Made by a program: the position numbers and the translations under genes. From JALEFZ01 sp039817415 (GTDB taxonomy: Bacteria > Bacteroidota > Bacteroidia > J057), in the NCBI GenBank assembly GCA_039817415.1, contig JBCBVV010000009.1, forward strand, positions 1 through 64,000: a stretch of 64,000 nucleotides of DNA, given 5' to 3'. Shown piece by piece: positions 26,082 to 34,633 of the stretch; position 1 is the stretch's first letter; every line of letters begins with the position of its first letter. The notes under the pieces were generated by a model. The model was not told where the DNA came from, made no database searches, and saw nothing but the letters and a program-made list of their open reading frames with translations.

Positions 26082-27209
26082 CTATCCTATAATGTTTTGA
26101 AGAAGTTCTTTGTAAGATTCTCTCACAAAGGGAGATTCCTTTGATAGGTAAGCATTCGCTATGTATTGGTTGGACTTCCTTTTTTCGGGAGATAAAGGAC
26201 CAAAGGATAATTTTTTCCCTTCGGACACGATGATTCCACATCGATGGGTAGCAACGAATGCTGCATAGTCCCTAACATTGTCAGAGATCAAAATATCCAT
26301 CCCCAAACTCAAATACTCTGCAAATTTTACCGGCGAAGCCACATTATTGGTGACTTTGTCTTCACGGATTAGAAGACCATAATCCCCCATGGAAAGGTAT
26401 TCCTTCACCTCATGATGCTTGAGCCAAAACCTGAATACTTGATCTGGATGGGCTTGGATAAATTCATGGATGTAGTCCTGTTCTTTGGTGAGCAGAATAA
26501 TTTTATAATGAGGGTTTTGTTTGAGGAGTGGGCCGAAAATAGAGAAGGTGCGCTTAAGAGAATTCCAGCCTGCACTTCCACCCGAGAAACAGAATACAAC
26601 GTCATTCTCCTTGATACCATGTTGGGCTTTCAAGGCAGCTACCTTGTTAGGCTTTACCTCCTCGCCAAAATGGCCTGAAAGTGTGCAGGGAATAATAGTA
26701 TGTTGATCCTTTTGGTATCCGTAACTCTCGCGCCAGTATTCAACAAGCTCTTGTGTCACAGCTACTCTATGTTGAGCTTGTAAAACAGAAGTCTGTTCAG
26801 ATTCAATGAAAACAGTTCTAAGGTGAGGTTCTTTAATTACATCGAATTCCTCTATTTCCGCCTTTACCGCTCCACGTCCATCATAACAGACAAAAGGAAT
26901 CTTTGCCAGAAGTGCCAAACGGGCTGCTAGTGGACCTCTGGCAATAACTGTCTTTGTTCCTTTCCACTTGGCAATGAGGCTAATAAGGGGCTTATTCCAT
27001 TTCCATCTTGTCAGACCCGCAACAATAGGGAGAGCAATTGCTCCTGGGGCATGCTGCTTAAAGTAAGCTCTGGCGTCTTTCAATCTACTCCAGGATACAA
27101 AGCAAACCAACTGTATCTTTGTCTCTTTCTCCATGAGCTTCACCACATCCAGTACTTGACTGGTATAAACCCCTGAAGGTAGATCATTTACGGTGAGAAA
27201 TAGGAGCAT
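26082..27209 (-). CDS. Glycosyltransferase (GT4-like) on the opposite strand
   Basis: A 375-residue GT-B protein. The N-domain starts LLFLTVNDLPSGVYTSQV (2-19). The C-domain has VVFCFSGGSAGWNS near 209-222 and a KFAEYLSLGMDILIS segment near 318-332, corresponding to the donor-binding region. It is convergent with the 917-residue protein gene (10 bases between stops) and lies 2 bases downstream of the wecB-like gene, so these two form a minus-strand operon inside the plus-strand locus. It lacks membrane helices. The UDP-sugar made by the epimerase next to it could be its donor, but that is only suggested by the pairing. Confidence 0.75.
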   Translation of the reverse strand: MLLFLTVNDLPSGVYTSQVLDVVKLMEKETKIQLVCFVSWSRLKDARAYFKQHAPGAIALPIVAGLTRWKWNKPLISLIAKWKGTKTVIARGPLAARLALLAKIPFVCYDGRGAVKAEIEEFDVIKEPHLRTVFIESEQTSVLQAQHRVAVTQELVEYWRESYGYQKDQHTIIPCTLSGHFGEEVKPNKVAALKAQHGIKENDVVFCFSGGSAGWNSLKRTFSIFGPLLKQNPHYKIILLTKEQDYIHEFIQAHPDQVFRFWLKHHEVKEYLSMGDYGLLIREDKVTNNVASPVKFAEYLSLGMDILISDNVRDYAAFVATHRCGIIVSEGKKLSFGPLSPEKRKSNQYIANAYLSKESPFVRESYKELLQNIIG

Positions 27210-27211
27210 AT

Positions 27212-28291
27212 TCAGACGATACTTTCAAGGATTCTTTTGGTGGACTGTCCATCCCAGTACTTTGGGATTTCTCCCTTTTTATAGGTCCCGTCTAGAATCT
27301 TCTGGACATCTTCCATGATCTCAGCGTATTCTAACTTCTTTAGGGTATTGGTGCCTATTTGGGTTGTAATGGGGCGCTCCGTATTGTTACGAACAGTCAG
27401 ACAAGGTACTTGTCGAAAGGTTGTTTCTTCCTGTATTCCTCCGCTATCCGTCAGGACGAAAGTACATTTGGCGATTAGCTTTTGGAACTCAAAATATCCC
27501 AAAGGACCTGGGTTGATCAGGCCGATTTGATTGAATTCATCGCTCAGACCGAATTTTTCAAGATTTTTCTTTGTTCTTGGATGAACAGGAAGGACAATCT
27601 GATGTGTCTTGGATATTTCCTTTAAGACGTGAATAAGGTTCTGGAGTTTTTCTTGATGGTCCACATTGGAGGGACGGTGAACAGTAACAACTACAAATTT
27701 TCCTTCCTCCAGTTTAAACTGGTCCAAAATATCTGACGCCTGAATTTCTTGCTCGAATGCTACGAGCGTATCAATCATGGTATTTCCTACATACCTGATC
27801 TCGCCTTTTTTGCCTTCCTTTTCTAGGTTTTCCTGCCCACTTGGTTCAGTAACAAAGAGGATGTCAGAAAGCTCATCCGTTACCAGGCGGTTATACTCCT
27901 CCGGCATATTTCGGTCATATGATCTCAGGCCAGCCTCTAAATGGGCCAATGGAATTCCCATCTTATTGGCGCAAATTGATCCAGCTAATGTGGAGTTCAC
28001 ATCCCCTGGCACGATAAACAAATCAGGCTTTCCTATTTCTTCAAATAGTTCTTCCAGTTTGAGTTGAATCTTGGCTATCTGAGAATTGGGTGTTCCCTGG
28101 CCGATGTTAAGGAAATGATCTGGCTGTAGGTTGAATTGCTCAAAAAATACACCGGCCATATTCTTATCATAATGCTGTCCAGTATGAATGATGCGAATGT
28201 CGAGATGAGGATAATGGTCGGCAGCAATTTTTTTGAATTGGGTAACTTTGATAAAGTTAGGACGGGTCCCTACCAGGATAAATACTTTCAT
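27212..28291 (-). CDS. wecB: UDP-N-acetylglucosamine 2-epimerase (WecB/WbpI family)
   Basis: A 359-residue non-hydrolysing epimerase of the GT-B fold, interconverting UDP-GlcNAc and UDP-ManNAc or acting on UDP-GlcNAc3NAcA if it is a WbpI-type member. Visible motifs: VGTRPNFIK (7-15), HTGQHYDKNM (about 38-47), EAGLRSYDRNMPEE with the catalytic acids, VHRPSN, and TDSGGIQEE near the C-terminus. The ATG at 28289-28291 is preferred over the upstream TTG. Its presence with WbpB/D/E/G-like genes makes the WbpI role attractive, since that pathway needs a 2-epimerase. A plain WecB or the hydrolysing NeuC type are alternatives; NeuC-type enzymes would supply ManNAc for the NeuB synthase. Confidence 0.85.
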   Translation of the reverse strand: MKVFILVGTRPNFIKVTQFKKIAADHYPHLDIRIIHTGQHYDKNMAGVFFEQFNLQPDHFLNIGQGTPNSQIAKIQLKLEELFEEIGKPDLFIVPGDVNSTLAGSICANKMGIPLAHLEAGLRSYDRNMPEEYNRLVTDELSDILFVTEPSGQENLEKEGKKGEIRYVGNTMIDTLVAFEQEIQASDILDQFKLEEGKFVVVTVHRPSNVDHQEKLQNLIHVLKEISKTHQIVLPVHPRTKKNLEKFGLSDEFNQIGLINPGPLGYFEFQKLIAKCTFVLTDSGGIQEETTFRQVPCLTVRNNTERPITTQIGTNTLKKLEYAEIMEDVQKILDGTYKKGEIPKYWDGQSTKRILESIV

Positions 28292-28666
28292 CAAGTATGG
28301 TGTTGTTTTTCAGTCTGTTCAGAAGCCTTCACTTTCACAATAGGGAAGGCATAGAACTGCAAGCAAGTTATATATTTTTTGTGGTCTCAAACAAAGATTT
28401 CGAGCTTGATGAATAAGGTAATTTGGTAAATTATTACACCTGTCCTATATGGCTTATTTTGGGTCTAACTAACTATGTATGAGTTGAATTAGGTAGATTC
28501 AATCCCTATATGAACCAGGCTTTCTTCCTTTGATAAGGAAAAAATGACAAGAGATTGAATAATCTAACACACAAAAATGGTTAGGCCTTTGATTTACTAT
28601 GATGATCCTGAGTATATTTTGCCAGAACATCAGGATGGAACCTGCTTCTGAAGATTAATCCTTTGC
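28292..28666. other. Divergent intergenic region of about 375 bases
   Basis: AT-rich spacer between the minus-strand wecB operon and the next plus-strand glycosyltransferase. It must hold promoters for both directions, but I could not find a convincing Bacteroidota TTTG / TAnnTTTG pair. It contains a short plus-strand open frame at 28577-28651 (separate entry) and otherwise no gene, tRNA or repeat that I can support. Confidence 0.6.
28577..28651 (+). CDS. Possible 24-codon peptide (leader or gene remnant)
   Basis: ATG at 28577 to TGA at 28649-28651, reading MVRPLIYYDDPEYILPEH and six further residues. The composition looks protein-like (Tyr/Asp/Pro rich) rather than random, and it ends 15 bases before the ATG of the downstream glycosyltransferase. 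It could be a leader peptide, the start of a decayed gene, or chance. No Shine-Dalgarno site is obvious. Confidence 0.15.
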   Translation: MVRPLIYYDDPEYILPEHQDGTCF

Positions 28667-29809
28667 ATGCTCAACAAGATCGCCTTATTCACAGATGGAA
28701 TTTTTCCCTTTCAGGTAGGAGGGATGCAGATGCATTCCATGTACTTAATTAGATATCTGTCTAGAGCAGGAATTGAGGTACATGTTTTCCATCCCCATTG
28801 GGAGAAATTTAACGAGGAGACTCCCTTTTCAGAAGAGGAGATGTTGAACATACACTTTCACTTTGTTGCTACCCCTGAGGTGAAAAAGTTTCCGGGGCAT
28901 TATCTCTGGGAATCTTGGGTCTATAGCAAAGGGATAGAAGAAGCAAGAATCCAATCGGGTCAAGAATTTGATCTTATATATGTACAGGGATTTAGTGGGT
29001 GGTCTACCTTAAACAAGAATCTTGCAGCTAAATCTTTGGTCAATCTTCATGGACTGGAGATGTTTCAAAAGCCTGTAGGTATGAAAGGATGGGCCATTTC
29101 CAAAATGTTAAGCCTCCCTGCTAACCACGCCATTCGACATGCAAACTATGTGCAGTCCCTAGGTGGTCATCTTAATAGAATTCTTGAAAATCAAGGGGTC
29201 CCTGCTCAAAAAATTCTCTCCCTACCTATTGGCATTGAAGAAAGCTGGTTAGCCAAGACCGAAGAAATTCATCCCAGTACTGCAAAAAGAAAGCTGGTTT
29301 TTGTCGGAAGATATGAACGCAGAAAGGGCATTGAAGAATTGATGCCAGTCCTGGAAGAATTATTAGAAAAAGAGCTAGAGTTCGAGTTTGAATTTATTGG
29401 CCCCATACCCGAAAAACTTCAGCTTCCACATAAGCGTGTTTGCTACCATGGCATGATTCGCCAACCCCAAAAAATTAGAGAAATTCTACTTGGAGCTGAT
29501 GTTTTGGTCGTTCCAAGCCATAGTGAAGGGATGCCAACTGTGATCATGGAGGCGATGTCCACTGCTTGTGCGATCATTGCTACAGATGTTGGCGCCGTTG
29601 GGGTTCAGGTAGACGAATCAAATGGATGGTTGATTCCACCCTTTGACAAAAAGGCCTTAAAAAACGCTATGGAAGCTTCCATTACATGGGAAAGTCCTAA
29701 ATTAGATGAATTGAGGCAGGCATCACTGGAAAGGGTGAAAACCCTCTTTTTATGGCCTAAAGTGATCGATCAAATGCTGCATTCCATAACCGAAAAAGTC
29801 CTTGCGTAA
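28667..29809 (+). CDS. Glycosyltransferase family 4
   Basis: A 380-residue retaining GT-B enzyme. The acceptor-side glycine loop is FPFQVGGMQMHSM (about 13-25), the donor domain starts KLVFVGRYERRKG (about 207-219), and the signature PSHSEGMPTVIMEAMSTACAI lies around 284-304 with the E-x7-E glutamates. It is predicted cytoplasmic, working at the inner membrane face. It restarts plus-strand transcription after the minus-strand pair, and its stop overlaps the TTG start of the polymerase gene. Donor unknown. Confidence 0.88.
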   Translation: MLNKIALFTDGIFPFQVGGMQMHSMYLIRYLSRAGIEVHVFHPHWEKFNEETPFSEEEMLNIHFHFVATPEVKKFPGHYLWESWVYSKGIEEARIQSGQEFDLIYVQGFSGWSTLNKNLAAKSLVNLHGLEMFQKPVGMKGWAISKMLSLPANHAIRHANYVQSLGGHLNRILENQGVPAQKILSLPIGIEESWLAKTEEIHPSTAKRKLVFVGRYERRKGIEELMPVLEELLEKELEFEFEFIGPIPEKLQLPHKRVCYHGMIRQPQKIREILLGADVLVVPSHSEGMPTVIMEAMSTACAIIATDVGAVGVQVDESNGWLIPPFDKKALKNAMEASITWESPKLDELRQASLERVKTLFLWPKVIDQMLHSITEKVLA

Positions 29810-31106
29810 GTTTCTCTCCGATTACATATCTCTCATAACAGGATTTATAGTCCTTGTTTTATTAGGAAATACCATCCCTTTTTTGGGGATAGGATGGGGA
29901 ACGATATTAGGATTGATATACTTCTTTGGGCGAAAGGATAAGGAATTGTTTCTTTTCTTGGTTGTGGTCCTGATTATGGGAGATTCCCGCCTTTGGTATC
30001 TTCAGTATTTTAAGCCGCTTAGAATTGTCCTGATTCTTATGGTCTTTTTTCGATGTCTAGGCTTGATTACTTCTGGAAAGCTAAAGTTTCGAAAGGTGAT
30101 TCTTTACACCATACCCTTTTTTATAGTTGCCATTGCGGGAGGGTTTTTGAGTCCCAATATTCCTCTCTCGATGTCGAAGATGATTTCCTATTTCTGTCTA
30201 CTTTTTGCGGTCATTCATTTGGTGCCATATTTCTTGAGACAGGATAATAGTGATCTTATTCAAAGCCTCATTTATATTTCCTTACTCGTTCTCCTCTTTG
30301 GGCTGATTTCATCCATTGTAAATCCAAGATTCGCCTACCTTGTGGGGCGATATCGTGGAGTATTAGGGAATCCAAATGGATTAGGAATCTATTGTACCCT
30401 CATGTTCCCCATCATTATTTTGGGATTAGAATTGTATCCCAAACAGCGAGGAACTTTCTTTATAGCCCTTTTCCTGATGATCTTTTCCTTGCTTCTCGCC
30501 AATTCCCGAACAGCGATTGGGTCTATTTTGATCTTCTACATGCTATACTGGGTTCAGAAACGTCATTCCATCCTTCGGGGAGGGTTCTATTTCTTCATCT
30601 TACCAGTGGGATTGCTTTTTCTTTCTTCTGGCGGATTGTTGAACGTAATATCTTTACTTGGCCTTAATGAATATTTCAGGGTGGAATCGCTCACCACAGG
30701 AACGGGCAGATACATTGCATGGGCCATGGGACTTGAACAGATCAGGCTTAGTCCCTTAATTGGTCGTGGATTCGCATGGGAAGAGATTTACTTCCATATG
30801 GATAGGATCAAGGAAATCCTGATTGTTACTGAGCATCAGGGAGGAATGCACAATTCTTACCTAACTTTCTTAATGAACAATGGCTACCTAGGCTTAATAA
30901 CTTTTCTCATCTTTTTATTTGTGCTCTTCGGCAAAATAGATGCTCAAAAATATAAGCTTCCTGTCATCATTACAGGGGTAATTTCTTCCTTTTTTGAAAG
31001 CTGGTTGAATTCCTCCCTTAATGCCTTCAGCATACACTTTTATATTTTGTTGATGATACTAATAGAGTATCCTAGGTTGAAAAAGAAACTCTTGCCCGAC
31101 AAATGA
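29802..31106 (+). CDS. Wzy/O-antigen ligase-like polymerase (membrane)
   Basis: A 434-residue integral membrane protein with about ten to twelve helices and short loops. The periplasmic part before residue 350 contains RYIAWAMGLEQIRLSPLIGRGFAWEE and TEHQGGMHNSYLTFLMNNGYLG, the pattern of the O-antigen ligase/Wzy family (PF04932), with the conserved His-Asn-Ser-Tyr. The start is a TTG overlapping the upstream stop; no ATG occurs early enough to replace it, so translation is probably coupled. Such proteins polymerise repeat units or ligate them to a lipid anchor in the periplasm. Which of the two applies cannot be told here. Confidence 0.85.
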   Translation: MRKFLSDYISLITGFIVLVLLGNTIPFLGIGWGTILGLIYFFGRKDKELFLFLVVVLIMGDSRLWYLQYFKPLRIVLILMVFFRCLGLITSGKLKFRKVILYTIPFFIVAIAGGFLSPNIPLSMSKMISYFCLLFAVIHLVPYFLRQDNSDLIQSLIYISLLVLLFGLISSIVNPRFAYLVGRYRGVLGNPNGLGIYCTLMFPIIILGLELYPKQRGTFFIALFLMIFSLLLANSRTAIGSILIFYMLYWVQKRHSILRGGFYFFILPVGLLFLSSGGLLNVISLLGLNEYFRVESLTTGTGRYIAWAMGLEQIRLSPLIGRGFAWEEIYFHMDRIKEILIVTEHQGGMHNSYLTFLMNNGYLGLITFLIFLFVLFGKIDAQKYKLPVIITGVISSFFESWLNSSLNAFSIHFYILLMILIEYPRLKKKLLPDK

Positions 31107-32143
31107 GAATATGCATCCTTTACAGTGAATTAGCAGGCTATATCCTCACCTGCATTGAAACCCTCTTGAAGAAAGAAGGGGTTAAAATCCTTTTGGTCAA
31201 ATGGCCTGTTAATGAGGAGGCTCCCTTTAAATTTGAGTTTGACAATAGGATGACCATTATCGAGAAAAATAGCTTGAGCACGATTGAATTGGCAAATAAA
31301 ATTGAAGCCTTTGAGCCTGAATTGATGCTGGTTTCAGGCTGGATGGATAAAGATTATGTCAAAATAGCAAGAGACTGGAAAAAACGTGGAATTCCTGTTG
31401 TATCAGGCCTTGATAATCAATGGATAGGCTCAACCCGACAAAAAATAGCCAGCATGCTTAGCCCTCTGCTTGTAAAGGCCAACTTTACCCATATGTGGGC
31501 CACTGGCCTTCGACAGTATGAATATGCCAGAAGGCTAGGCTTTGATAGAAACAACATTCGAACGGGCTTTTACAGTGCTGATTGGAAGAGCTTCAGCCAG
31601 AACTATGAGGTAGACATGGCTGAGAAAAAATCCTCCTATCCTCGTGTTTTACTCTTCGTAGGCAGAATGGTGGATTTCAAAGGAATTGGAGAATTGTGTG
31701 AGGCATTTCTGAACATTAATAATAGGAACGGATGGAAATTAAAATTGATTGGAGCAGGGAGTTTTCCGATTCCAGATCATCCTGATATAGAGGTGAGTGG
31801 CTTTGTTCAACCTTCGGAATTACCTTCCCTGGCTAAACAGGTTGGCGCTTTCATTTTACCCTCCAGAAAAGAACCTTGGGGGGTGGTTTTACACGAATTT
31901 GCAGCTGCTGGTTTGCCCTTGATCGCTTCTGATGCCTGTGGTGCTGCAGATGCTTTTGTTAGACATGGATACAATGGCTATCTCTTCCAACAAAGTTCAG
32001 TTCCCTCTTTACAGACTGTCCTAAGACAGTTGATGGACCTTCCTAATGAGGAGCTTGTGGAGATGGGGGAAAGAAGCCATGCGCTGTCTCGGCAGATTAC
32101 ACCTGAGATTTGGAGTGAGACCCTTTATTCCTTAATCAACTAA
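31103..32143 (+). CDS. Glycosyltransferase family 4
   Basis: A 346-residue GT-B enzyme with a short N-domain. The donor domain begins RVLLFVGRMVDFKGIGELCEAF (near 181-202) and the signature FILPSRKEPWGVVLHEFAAAGLPLIASDACG (near 250-280) carries the E-x7-E glutamates. It overlaps the polymerase gene by 4 bases and precedes wcaF by 4 bases. The SGWMDKDYVKIARDWKKRG segment near 92 is in the acceptor domain. Donor unknown. Confidence 0.88.
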   Translation: MRICILYSELAGYILTCIETLLKKEGVKILLVKWPVNEEAPFKFEFDNRMTIIEKNSLSTIELANKIEAFEPELMLVSGWMDKDYVKIARDWKKRGIPVVSGLDNQWIGSTRQKIASMLSPLLVKANFTHMWATGLRQYEYARRLGFDRNNIRTGFYSADWKSFSQNYEVDMAEKKSSYPRVLLFVGRMVDFKGIGELCEAFLNINNRNGWKLKLIGAGSFPIPDHPDIEVSGFVQPSELPSLAKQVGAFILPSRKEPWGVVLHEFAAAGLPLIASDACGAADAFVRHGYNGYLFQQSSVPSLQTVLRQLMDLPNEELVEMGERSHALSRQITPEIWSETLYSLIN

Positions 32144-32147
32144 GACG

Positions 32148-32723
32148 ATGGATTCACAAAAAATAGATTCAAGGAAGGAGACAGACCTCTCTAGCTTTGA
32201 CAATTCTTGGTATGATCCAGGAGGAGGAAGCTTGAAACGTGTGATATGGTACTTCACCAATGTACTCTTCTTTCTCAATCCCCTGATCCCTTTCAGCAGC
32301 TTGAAAAGATCGCTTCTCAAGCTTTTTGGGGCAAAGGTGGGGGCAGGGGTCGTCATTAAGCCCTCTGTCAACATTAAGTATCCTTGGAAATTGACCATTG
32401 GAGACCACGTTTGGATAGGGGAAAAAGTTTGGATAGACAATTTAGCGGAAGTTGTCATCGAGGATCATGTCTGCTTGTCCCAAGGGGCTATGCTGCTGAC
32501 AGGCAATCATGACTATAAAAAATCAAGCTTTGATTTGATGATTGGGGAAATTCATTTGGAAAAAGGAAGCTGGGTAGGTGCTCAATCTTTGGTCGGACCT
32601 AATGTACGTTTGCACACCCATGCCATCCTTTCCGCAGGTTCAGTAGCCACGCATGACCTAAAGGCATACACCATATATAAAGGTAATCCTTGTCAGGAAA
32701 TCCGAAAAAGGAACATGGAATAA
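32148..32723 (+). CDS. wcaF: WcaF-type colanic acid/EPS acetyltransferase
   Basis: A 191-residue LbH O-acetyltransferase. The N-terminus has the WcaF-typical DLSSFDNSWYDPGG and a hydrophobic stretch WYFTNVLFFLNPLIPFSSLK (about 34-53). Hexapeptide repeats follow (VKIGAGVVIKPSVNI-like, LTIGDHVWIGEKVWI), with the catalytic His in LLTGNHDYKKSSF (about 118-130) and the tail YTIYKGNPCQEIR. The expected reaction is acetyl transfer from acetyl-CoA to a sugar hydroxyl of the repeat unit. Despite the name the locus is not a colanic acid locus. Confidence 0.85.
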   Translation: MDSQKIDSRKETDLSSFDNSWYDPGGGSLKRVIWYFTNVLFFLNPLIPFSSLKRSLLKLFGAKVGAGVVIKPSVNIKYPWKLTIGDHVWIGEKVWIDNLAEVVIEDHVCLSQGAMLLTGNHDYKKSSFDLMIGEIHLEKGSWVGAQSLVGPNVRLHTHAILSAGSVATHDLKAYTIYKGNPCQEIRKRNME

Positions 32724-32764
32724 TCGGCTATTAGGTATTATTTAGACTCTCAAACCAACCCAAT

Positions 32765-34633
32765 ATGTGCGGAATAGCTGGTATAGCGCTTCATGATACA
32801 AGACGAGATCTGAATGCTGTCCTGAGGAAGATGACAGATCATATGGCTCATCGTGGACCCGATGGTGAAGGGGTGTGGACAGAAGGCAACATTGGTTTGG
32901 GACACAGAAGGTTATCCATACTTGATTTGTCAGAAGCTGGTGCTCAACCTATGGAGGATCCTCAAGCTCGTTATGTACTCTCCTTTAATGGGGAGATCTA
33001 CAATTATCAGGAAATCAAGACTGAACTTAAGGAGTACTCCTTTTCATCTACTGGGGATACCGAAATGATCCTTGCTGCCTATGACAAATGGGGGCCCGAT
33101 TGTTTGCTGAGGTTCAATGGGATGTTTGCTATCGCCATTTGGGATCGACATAAGAAAGAGTTATTTCTGGCAAGAGACAGAATGGGGATCAAGCCTGTTT
33201 ATATGTATCAGGCGAATGGCACCTTCCTATTTGCCTCTGAAATCCGATCACTCCTCCAATCGGGCGAAGTTCCAGCCAAACTAAATCGAGATGCCCTTTC
33301 AGAATACCTACAATACTATTCTGTTAATAGTCCCAATACCTTGATTGACAAGGTGTATATGCTAGGGGCCGGTGCTTATTTGTATTGGAGAGCTGGGGAG
33401 ACGGAAGAACAGACCTATTGGAGCTTGGCAGATCAAGGGCAACAAAGTTGGGACATGTCTTATGAGGACCTCTGTCGCCAAAATCTGGATTTACTCCAAG
33501 ACTCGGTGGAAAGGCGAATGATTTCAGATGTTCCACTGGGTGCTTTTTTATCAGGAGGAATAGATTCATCAGCTATTGTTGCGCTAATGGCCAGGCGTTC
33601 AGAAGCGGCTATTCATACTTTTTCAGTGGTTTTTGATGAAAAAGAATTTGATGAGTCTACCTGGTCATCCATGATCGCCCAAAAATACCAGACAAGTCAT
33701 CATCCGATCAGGCTCAGTCCTGATGATTTTCTCAAAGAATTACCAGATGCATTGGATGCTATGGACCATCCCTCAGGAGATGGAATCAACAGTTATGTGG
33801 TGTCAAAGGCCACTAGAGATATGGGCTTTACAGTAGCGCTTTCAGGTTTAGGAGGGGATGAACTGTATGCTGGCTATCCTGTTTTTAAGCAATATCAACA
33901 AGTTAGGGCCATGAAAGCCCTCTATTCTGTTCCTGGTTTTATTAGAAAAGCAGGAGCCGGAATCATGGGAAGTGTAAGCAAAGGACCCAAAGTAGACAGG
34001 ATGAAGCAAATGCTGTCTCTTCCCTCCCAACAATTTGAGGCGCTCTATCCTATTTTTAGGCAAGTATTCTCTCAAAAAGAAATTGATCAGCTGATAACTT
34101 ATTCCTCAGAAGGCTTCTCACTAAAAAATATTCTGACCTTCCTCGAGTTGGAGAAAGTGAATCTGATGCCAGATTTCAGCCAGGTAAGTGTAGGTGAAAT
34201 GAGTACCTACACCCAGAATGTTCTCCTGCGAGATACGGATCAGATGTCTATGGCACATTCTTTAGAGGTAAGGGTTCCATTTTTCGATCATAGCCTTGTG
34301 GAATTTGCCCTAGGAGTATCTGACAAGGATAAAGAACCCTCTTTTCCTAAGAAATTCTTGGTGGATTCTTTAGGCGATTTGTTGCCAGAAGAGGTTGTTT
34401 TTCGCAAAAAAATGGGCTTTGTTTTTCCATGGATTGAATGGCTAAAAGGTCCTTTGAAACCTCTGGCAGATAAAAGCATTGAGCAGCTTGCCCAACGAGA
34501 CATTATACAGGGAGACTACTTGAGAGACTATTGGCAACGCTTTTTGAAAGGGGATTCCTCCATTTATTGGGTGAATATTTGGACGCTAGTTGTATTGGAA
34601 TACTGGTTGAGTAAACACAAGATAGATGCCTAA
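32765..34633 (+). CDS. asnB: Asparagine synthase-like glutamine amidotransferase (AsnB/WbpS-like)
   Basis: A 622-residue two-domain enzyme. The N-terminal glutaminase starts MCGIAGI with Cys2 as nucleophile and has MAHRGPDGEG and SFNGEIYNY. The C-terminal synthetase has the ATP-pyrophosphatase loop FLSGGIDSSAIV near 259-270 and ALSGLGGDELYAGY near 360. AsnB proteins in polysaccharide loci (for example WbpS in P. aeruginosa) are thought to amidate sugar carboxylates rather than aspartate. Placement between wcaF and a GT4 gene, overlapping the latter by 8 bases, supports that use, but a true asparagine synthase cannot be ruled out by sequence alone. Confidence 0.85.
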   Translation: MCGIAGIALHDTRRDLNAVLRKMTDHMAHRGPDGEGVWTEGNIGLGHRRLSILDLSEAGAQPMEDPQARYVLSFNGEIYNYQEIKTELKEYSFSSTGDTEMILAAYDKWGPDCLLRFNGMFAIAIWDRHKKELFLARDRMGIKPVYMYQANGTFLFASEIRSLLQSGEVPAKLNRDALSEYLQYYSVNSPNTLIDKVYMLGAGAYLYWRAGETEEQTYWSLADQGQQSWDMSYEDLCRQNLDLLQDSVERRMISDVPLGAFLSGGIDSSAIVALMARRSEAAIHTFSVVFDEKEFDESTWSSMIAQKYQTSHHPIRLSPDDFLKELPDALDAMDHPSGDGINSYVVSKATRDMGFTVALSGLGGDELYAGYPVFKQYQQVRAMKALYSVPGFIRKAGAGIMGSVSKGPKVDRMKQMLSLPSQQFEALYPIFRQVFSQKEIDQLITYSSEGFSLKNILTFLELEKVNLMPDFSQVSVGEMSTYTQNVLLRDTDQMSMAHSLEVRVPFFDHSLVEFALGVSDKDKEPSFPKKFLVDSLGDLLPEEVVFRKKMGFVFPWIEWLKGPLKPLADKSIEQLAQRDIIQGDYLRDYWQRFLKGDSSIYWVNIWTLVVLEYWLSKHKIDA

